Assembly: GCA_930367215.1 (NCBI GenBank)
Contig: OV884056.1
Location: 48,794,308-48,858,307 of the forward strand
Length of the DNA stretch: 64,000 nucleotides
From: Pollenia angustigena
Lineage: Eukaryota; Arthropoda; Insecta; Diptera; Polleniidae
Direction of reading: 5' to 3'
Positions 56,790-64,000 of this stretch are shown here, in pieces. Position 1 is the stretch's first letter. Every line of letters starts with the position of its first letter. A program made the position numbers and the translations under genes. The notes below the pieces were generated by a model. That model searched no databases, had not been told where the DNA came from, and saw nothing but the letters and a program-made list of their open reading frames with translations.

Positions 56790-58140
56790 CGGCTATGCCG
56801 AATCTTATATACCCTTCACCATGATGAGATAAGAACAAAAAGTTATATACATAAATAACGTTCTTTAGTTAGGTATAAATAAATATTAATTGAGCCACGC
56901 CAACTTTTCATTTCGTCATGCCGAAGAATATAAAAAAAACAAAAAGTATATGTATGTTCGTTTTATAATCTTAAAATCGTTTTTTAGAACATAAAAAATT
57001 AAATAAAAAAATGAAAAAAAAAATTCTTTTAGGGATTCGAACTGGCAATATCATCAGTCTCAGGAGAGAACTTAACAACTCGGCTACGAATGCTTTTACT
57101 GAAGAAGCGTTAAATTAAAATATATTGAGTCTATGAGTTTGTTTCTTTATTTGAGCGGCATATCATAAACATACATGCATTAATGTGTATGCGTAAAATT
57201 AAACACATTACAAATAAAATGCACCACTTGTAGTGAAGGGTATAAAAAAACAACAAAAAAAAAACACATTACCAACACTGTATTAGCATAGCCACTGTAT
57301 GACCGTAGAAACCAAAATTGAATTGGTTTGTATGGTATGTTTATGTCGTTTTGGTTATACAGTGTTGGTATGGTAATGTCACGTCTAATTGGACCTTTAA
57401 AGGAAAAAAATTGAGGCAGTCGTGGTTTTTTACTCATATCTCAGCCATTTGTGGATCGATCTTGCTGAATTTCAATAGCAAACAATTCCGCACCATATGT
57501 GACATAAATGTATAATAACCTGGATTCCATCATATATGGGGTGTTCGGAAATCCCATTTCAACGGACAGACGGACATCGTTAAATCAACTTCGCTCCTCA
57601 TAAGGACCCAGAATATATATTCCCAATAAAAAATGGAGCTTCCAACGAAGCAGGTTTGTAAGGGAGAAACATAAAAGTTTCGCTTACCATTGCGCTTACG
57701 GAAGACATGAATTTTATATGGCGAGTTCCCACTTTGAAGCAATACATTTTTGACACATAAAGCGCATTATTCAGCGCACATAAAAATTGTTAGATGTAAC
57801 GATCAGCTTTACACACTGAATGTTTTGATACCATTATTTTTTTAGTATTCTCCCTTAAAAACTTGCTTCGTGGTAAGGGAATGCCGTAGCACTTGAAATG
57901 CTATTTTTGTTTAATAAAAGTTGTTGAGAGTTCTTTCACTTACTTTGTTGCATTTCTGTATGTCTTATTGCATAGCGCATATTTGTGCGCTTATTTTTTT
58001 AAATGTACCTTTAGTGCTTCGCAAAAATGAAACAATTTTTTACTGGGTACTTTATTGGGTCTAACATCAATATTATAGAAATTACAAACGGAATGACAAA
58101 CTTATATATACCCTATTCACCACCTGTGGTAAAGGGTATA
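56790..58140 (-). repeat. Dispersed repeat R1, long reversed copy
   Basis: It begins ATTCGGCTATGCCGAATCTT with TATACCCTTCACCATGATG and includes, reversed, ACAAATGGCTGAGATATGAG and GGGTCCTTATGAG, as in 22905-23110. TGTAGTGAAGGGTATAAAA (57230) and GTGGTAAAGGGTATAAAA (58120) may be two successive right ends. Confidence 0.72.
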
Positions 58141-58489
58141 AAAACTTCGCTTACTTTTTAAAAAAGAATAGCTTCTTTAACTCATTATTTAGTAGCTTTC
58201 TTCTATAACTTCATGTATAACCACTTCTATAACTCCTTTTTTCTGGATGTATTTAAGTAAACAAATAATGACTTACTTTTAAATGCGTTCATTTTGGGGC
58301 ATGCAAGTAGTGCCTTCATATTTTTCTGATTACTCAACACATTATTTTGCAGCCGAAGTTTTTACTGGGTATGTAATTTATGAATCGTTATTACAAAATT
58401 TAATTGTAAATAAAACAAAAAGATTTCAGAGAATTATCTAAATATTTGTTATTATCATCAAAGTAATTTTTGGGAATACATAATTTGTA
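58141..58489. other. Intron, no recognised element
   Basis: AT-rich; nothing recognised. Confidence 0.4.
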
Positions 58490-59050
58490 ATTAATAATTC
58501 CCAATTTCCATTCCCGATAAAAACACCGAAATTCGTTATGCGCATTTCACTGGTTGCTAAGGCCAGATCAGGAAACTTCATCGAAAGATTTTAGAAAAAC
58601 GAAAGATATCAAGCAAATAAAACTGTTTAGCGAATAAGAATTATAAGCAACAGTTTTACTTGTAACAACATCAAAGTTTAAACAAAAACAACAACAATAA
58701 ACAGTGAGTTTATCTTTTCTTACATTCCCAACTACAATTGGTTGGAATTCTCCCAACATGAACCAAATAAAAACAAAAACAACTTGCTTTATTGTTTTCG
58801 CAAGAAAATCAAAAAATAAAGCAAGTTGCCAGTTCACTTTGTTAAGCCGTGCACTTGCCAGTTTATTATCAAAGTCATTTTTGTGAAATACAACATTTTC
58901 AATTAATAAGATTTAGCTTGTCGTGCTTAATTCAAAATTATTATTCTTGATAAAAAAAAACTCAAATTTATCTTTGGCTTTCCAAAAAATTTAGAAATAC
59001 TCCAACAATAAATTTCAGTGTTTTTATCAAGAATAAAAATTGAGAATTAA
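58490..59050 (-). repeat. R3 family copy, reversed
   Basis: GTTGCTAAGGCCAGATCAGG, AAAGATTTTAGAAAAACGAA, AACAATAAACAGTGAGTTTA and the end ATTGAGAATTAAGCACAAC match the R3 copies in reverse. Confidence 0.78.
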
Positions 59051-59244
59051 GCACAACACACAATATCTTATTAATTAAAAATTTTTATTATTACAGAAGG
59101 ATCTATTGCAAATATGTGTGAGACAAATGCTCCCCTTGGCTTCGGTGGCATCCCTCTACCCAATGGTCCATATTTTCAACAACTCTGAGACATAAATGAT
59201 GATCGATGTCGTTAATGTGCCAAATTATCTTATCCTTTAAGTGG

Positions 59245-59450
59245 GGAACAGAATAGTCGCTGTAGTACAACGTTACGAATACCGCTGTCAAAAGTTAAAA
59301 ACCGCAGTTTCCAACTACTGTCAACAGAATATGTAGTTGTTGTAGTCGCTGCAGTTAAAGTTGAAGCGCAAAATTCAAAATTTTGAACTTTGTCGCGCTG
59401 CAGAACATTCGTCAGTTTCAGCTACTACTACAACTATTTTATTCTGTTCC
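59245..59450. mobile_element. 206-bp MITE with GGAACAGAATA ends
   Basis: GGAACAGAATA inverted at both ends, with imperfect continuation (GTCGCTGTAGTAC / GTTGTAGTAGTAGC). GCAGTTTCCAACTACTGTC and TGTAGTTGTTGTAGTCGCTGC inside. Confidence 0.75.
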
Positions 59451-59458
59451 AGGCCTTA

Positions 59459-60212
59459 AGGCTCAGTTAGGCGAACGTTGCTGTACCCGTAATGTACCGC
59501 ACCGTACTGTAAGCACGTTAGTGCACTTATAGAACGTTTAAAAACGTGTCATATGTTTTCCCATACATAAACAAAAAGTAATAGTATACATAAAACAAAA
59601 CACACAGTGATGGGAATCAAAAATATTCAAATGGTGACCGTTGTGCAGAAAAGGTACCACGTGATTTAAATGGTATTAAAACCGTATTTTGTGTATGTAA
59701 AAAATGTTAATAATTTAATATTTATATTACAGATTTACAATAAATAAATTTGTATTTTGGCATATAAAAATTTTTAGCATACAGTAATTGTAAATGTGCA
59801 TACACCAAACAAGGTATTGATACCATTTAAAGTCTTTTATATGTTTCACATTTCCATTGTATGTGTATATGCATTTGTTTATTTTAAACATCTAAACATA
59901 TGTATATTTGTATATCTGGAAATATGTTGTATTGTAAGTTGTTTTGTCGCAATTCCATAGATATACTAAAAAAAAGTACAAAAAAAAAAAGAGCAAAATT
60001 ACCCGCATGCAATGTAACATACAAGCCGCCCATCTCTGTGTTACAAATGTCACGTAACAACGGCATGAAATTCTATTTTATACAGATTGGTACGTTGCAA
60101 CTACGGTACATTGCATTTCGGTAAGCTTTTGTATTGGTTTTCATAAACAAAAAGCGAACAGCTGATTGATACAGTACAGATACGGTACAGCAACGTTCGC
60201 CTAACTGAGCCT
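59459..60212. mobile_element. 754-bp element with 29-30-bp perfect TIR, TTA duplication
   Basis: Inverted AGGCTCAGTTAGGCGAACGT, continuing to TGCTGTACC, with TTA directly outside both ends (59456-59458; 60213-60215). A 3-bp TTA duplication fits PIF/Harbinger. The interior is AT-rich and non-coding. Confidence 0.87.
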
Positions 60213-60822
60213 TTAGCCTCTGAATTGTTCTTGGCTTATTGACGCATACTTTTTCTTTTAAATATTCCTAAAGAAAGAAGTTCAACGGTGTCAAATGAGA
60301 TTGTCGTGGCGGCCAATTAACATCGCCATGATGTGAGATAACACGGCCATTGAATTTCTAAAAGAGCCATTGGTTCGTTGGCTGTGTGGCATATATCGTT
60401 CTGGTCCCAATCCTTAATTTCTAGCCACAAGAAGTCTGTAATCATCTCGCGATAGCGAACCCCATTCACAGTAACTACTTGTTCGACCTCTTTTTTGAAG
60501 AAGTGACGCCGCCAGTCCATAATACGCACCAAACAGCTGCTTTCACATTTCTTACAAAGCCGGTTTGCTGGAATTTGCGCACAATTCTCCCGATTGTGGA
60601 CACATTTGATCGATTATGCTGACCAAAAAAATCACGAAGTGTACGACATACATTTTGATTTGAACGCCCATTTTCGTAGAAAGCTTCAACAATCTCAAGG
60701 CGATGCTCACTTGTGTACCTCTTATGGTTGAATTTGTCAAATACTGAAACAAAGAAATGTCAAATTAAGTTGGGCAAAAAACACGACGTTAAGGTGTGAT
60801 TCACAATCAACATCGTGCCATG

Positions 60823-63090
60823 CGTTTGCATCCCCCTTTCTTTTTCTTTCAGAAACCCGCTTTATATGGGATATATGTTAAATCTTTACAAAATATGGCA
60901 ACGAGATTTCTAGTCTAATAGAACTAAATTAAATCAAATTTGATAAGAAAAGCGTTATTCGTTTTAAGCGTACAAAAGTGCCTTCCAAGAGTGGGCTTTA
61001 TTTTGAGCCTTTGGTTAATTCTGGAAAGATCTATGTATACGAAATTCGGTGCTGTGGTCTTATGGAACTATACAGACTAAATCTTACTACATAATCGTAG
61101 TCGTTAAGGTTTAACGCGGCCGAAAGTGTTTTCCGAAAAGACTTTTTTATGCAACCTATGATGTCGCTCAAGTAAGAGTAGTTTATTTCTTCTTGCGAGC
61201 AACTTATGGTGTTGCTCGAGCAAGTGTAGTTTTAATTCTTCTTTTGTTTACACAATTATTTAGGCTTATATACTTGTGAAAATAATGATTAGCCTGATAT
61301 TAAGAATATTTATTAACTAACGCATGGGAAACGTTAACGCAATATGATCCGTGTATAATAAGTGGTTCCCGTGCAACATAAATATTTACAGTACGCCACA
61401 TGTACAATGTACGTTTACAAAAGTGCCGACGCTATAATAAATTATAGACCGATTTTTACGAATTACTTTTAAAAAAAATTACTTTTAAAAACAATCGATT
61501 CTAGCGCCACCAATTAATTTTAGTTTTTTAACAGAAATGTACATTATTTATGAAAGTTGTTCCACATTCGGGTCCATAACTTTTTTTCTATTAAATCGAT
61601 TGTGTTACATTTTAATCCGAAACTGCTTAGAAAAACTATAAACAATTTGACATTAAGTTGTTAATTTCTGTTGTTTTTTTTAAGACAGACCGACGGACAT
61701 AGCTTAACCCTTTCAGGGTCAAAAATAATTTTTGGCGAGATATAGATCTGAAAATTTGTATTCAAGGTAATGTGATGGCGCTGAAGCCGGGAAAAATAGT
61801 AGTTTTTGTTTCATGTATCTCCCTTGGTTGTTAGGGCATGTCAAATATTTTCAAAATTGACCTTCAAAGGTCCCCAAAAGAACCTAAAATTAATTTTTCT
61901 CATATTTTTTTTCAAGTAAATATTTATTTACGCATGTATAATTACTTACAAATTGTTTTTAATATCGCCCGATCACCGAAACTATTTTTTTTTTTTTTCG
62001 TCCTAAATATAACCTTTTTACGAATTTCCTGACTAGTGTACGACAATGCCCTCAATATTAAGAAAAGAAAGTCAATGCCTAATGTAACAACTATTTAAAA
62101 TAGCAAACGTGTCTTTCTTTCAGATAAAACAAAAAAATATAATTTACTGTACACTTTTATAAAGTAAAATTGCGTAGAAACAGAGTACAATGTAATGTCG
62201 AATATATTCGACAAAAACACTGAAAGGGTTAATTGTCTTAGAACTACTTTAGTACCAAGAATATATTTTCTTTATGGGGTCTTTGATAAATATTAAAAAC
62301 AGTTTCACACGGAATGACGTACTTACTATACCTTACATAAAAACAGCACACTATTTAAAGAAAATATAAGGAGATTTGAAGTTTCTAGACAAAATTTGCA
62401 ATTTTTAGCAAATTTTTGGAATAGTTTGCAATTGTAGTTTTAGAAATTTTGCCAAAAATGGTAAATTTTTTAAAGTTTTTTTATATTTTGTTCAATTTGC
62501 AATAGTATTAATTCTGAAAAGAAGTATCACTGAAATACAGTGTTTGGCAGTACTGTATAGTAGGGTGTCCCAAAATTTTTTTTTTTTTTTTTTTGTGATT
62601 TTCATAGTTGCTCAACTAAAATTTAAAAGCTTATAGGGTGAAGTATTTTTGATTTTTTTTTTAGAATTTTCGGAATAGGTTTAGAGGTCGCGCAAATGGA
62701 GTTTTCATAAAAAAAACGGAGTTTTCGGCCATTTATTTAACTTTACTCATAACTTGGTTAATACCACGAGTTTCTTCACTTTTGAGGAAACAGTTTTAAA
62801 GAAAAGTATCCAAGCTTTATTCCTGTGTGAAAAAATTATAAGTTTTGGTGATGAGTGTACTCATTTAGATACCCTTAATTAAAATTTTTCGTAATTTGTT
62901 AACAAATTCTGTAAATAACGGTTTATTACTTTTCAAATTTATATGAAAGGTATTAAAACTAATGATGCAGTTTGAAAGACAAATTAATTCTAATTATAAC
63001 GAATAAACAATTTTTAAATTTGTTCCTACCATTCCTGAGTTATACCCGTTTTTATCTTTATACCCAGTATATGTTATTATAAGCTGTTTG
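60823..63090. other. Intron, mostly unrecognised
   Basis: 61150-61240 has a degenerate tandem pair (ATGATGTCGCTCAAGTAAGA / ATGGTGTTGCTCGAGCAAGT). A TAGGGTGTCCCAAAA plus T-run near 62560 resembles ends of fly repeats. No coding region. Confidence 0.4.
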
Positions 63091-63099
63091 CCAGCTCTG

Positions 63100-63830
63100 T
63101 GAAAAATCATTTATTGAGGTTCTTGCGATGTAGTTCTATACCTTGCAACAAGTTCTGGTAATCAGTTTCAGAAGTTGTGACATTAATATAAGTATTAGCC
63201 AAAGCCACACCTCGTTCTACCACATCATTTACCACTTGTAATTGTTGAACTTTTTTCTTTGCCTCTTGTTAGCTTTCCAATTCTCTGGATCTATTTTTTA
63301 AAAAAATCGATTGAAATATTGCAAACTTCAAAAAAAGTTAGACTGGCTTTTGAAATAAATTGTTGAGTTTCTTTATTTCTAGATTTTTCTTCTGTTAAAG
63401 TTACATTTGCACCTTCGTAATCGCTCCATGGAGTATCTGCAAGTTTTTTTTGTCATTAAGTGCAAAGTTTTGGTGTCGATACGTTCATCAAAAAACGCTT
63501 AGGCAGCCAATTTCGGAGTTAAGTACCACTGATGACCTAGAACAGTTTTAAGCTAGGCTTTTTCAACGGCTTTATTAATAATTTTATAACTAACTATCCA
63601 ATTCCTTTAATAGGCTCAGATGTGATTGAGATTGAGAGGAGCACTGGCCCTTGATACGGCACCAATATTTGATACATATTTTTAAAATAAATGAACTGAA
63701 TTCAAGCAAGGCATCAACTGTTGATTTGTCTATATAAGATTGCAACTGGTTTTGGAAAATGCATATTTTCAAAGAATAGATAATTTTCATCATTCAGCGA
63801 GCCCGATTGATAGCCCCTGGAGCACACATA
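63100..63830 (-). pseudogene. Degenerate coding remnant, unknown family
   Basis: The minus strand gives pieces in changing frames: DKSTVDALLEFSSFI, GHQWYLTPKLAA (63480-63540), SDYEGANVTLTEEKSRNKE-like text near 63400, and VVERGVALANTYINVTTSET then DYQNLLQGIELHRKNLNK (63105-63225). Several stops and frameshifts. It resembles the C-terminal part of an arthropod repeat-borne protein that I cannot name with certainty. Not a functional gene. Confidence 0.5.
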
Positions 63831-64000
63831 AAATAGAAAGTGAAAATGACAGCGTGTAACGATTCAGATCAATAAATGTCAGAAGTTAATGACAGTTAAA
63901 ACCTAACTATAAAAATTAATGGAAATATACAATAATTATAACGAAAAAAGTATCACCATTTTTAAGGTACAAACTATAAAAATAGTGTAACTCGGAAACT

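Larger units (their letters stand above)
59085..60822 (-). pseudogene. DD41D mariner remnant split by two inserts
   Basis: The C-terminal part lies at 59095-59239 (LRVVENMDHWVEGCHRSQGE). The rest lies at 60214-60822: [41 protein letters not shown], and a 5' end with GTGTGATTCACAATCAACAT resembling the copy 1 terminus. The block around the first two catalytic aspartates is mostly deleted. The 970-bp interruption holds two other elements. Confidence 0.88.

Noticed and set aside
56479..64000. Signal-peptide exon of Lgr1
   Set aside because: Several GTAAGT donors were examined (for example near 57950 and 61945); none is preceded by an open phase-0 segment with a hydrophobic or Cys-rich sequence.

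Overview
The window is AT-rich eukaryotic DNA from a higher fly. The one clear host gene has insect-like short introns (78-132 bp) mixed with very long ones. The long introns are packed with DD41D mariners, pogo/Tigger, Tc1, Penelope, Jockey-type LINEs and fold-back elements. This fits a calyptrate fly with a repeat-expanded genome; the species cannot be named from the sequence alone.

Host gene. Twelve minus-strand exons, found by splice sites and reading frame rather than by long ORFs, join in frame into one protein: 56327-56478, 56127-56201, 45163-45240, 20313-20387, 12416-12481, 12215-12283, 12065-12136, 9264-9381, 8667-9172, 5381-5590, 1138-1290 and 880-1025. They encode a Cys-rich LRR cap, a run of leucine-rich repeats at one per exon, a hinge with a CCAF motif and an NPCEDVMGY motif, and transmembrane helices 1 and 2. 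This is a type A leucine-rich-repeat GPCR, the insect ortholog of the FSH/LH/TSH receptor group (Lgr1, the GPA2/GPB5 receptor). The signal-peptide exon must lie beyond 56.5 kb and was not found. TM3 to the C terminus lies to the left of the window. Essentially the whole window is therefore Lgr1, with introns up to 24.8 kb.

Intron contents, left to right. 1-9 kb: a pentanucleotide satellite with 174 uninterrupted ATGTT copies and a fold-back MITE, then a 1.8-kb satellite with a three-monomer higher-order period near 416 bp. 9.4-20 kb: MITEs, a tandem duplication, and a purine-rich satellite broken up by a nearly intact DD41D mariner and two other inserts. 20-31 kb: fold-back elements, a deleted second DD41D mariner, and a second nearly intact mariner in opposite orientation to the first. 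31-34.5 kb: a Penelope-like element split by a Tc1-like element. 35-43 kb: large inverted-repeat elements with 8-bp target duplications. 43-51 kb: LINE remnants, a truncated Jockey-type LINE with a 12-bp target duplication, and three copies of a fold-back tRNA-like repeat, one with a 14-bp target duplication. 51-64 kb: nested elements including a deleted pogo/Tigger copy, a split mariner remnant carrying two further inserts, and a degenerate coding remnant.

Three dispersed families recur. R1 has AACGG and GTGGGCGTGGCA motifs. R2 has CAGTGTTCG termini. R3 has a TTTCCTGATGATCTGGCCTA core. No nested host gene, true tRNA, rRNA or CRISPR array was found.
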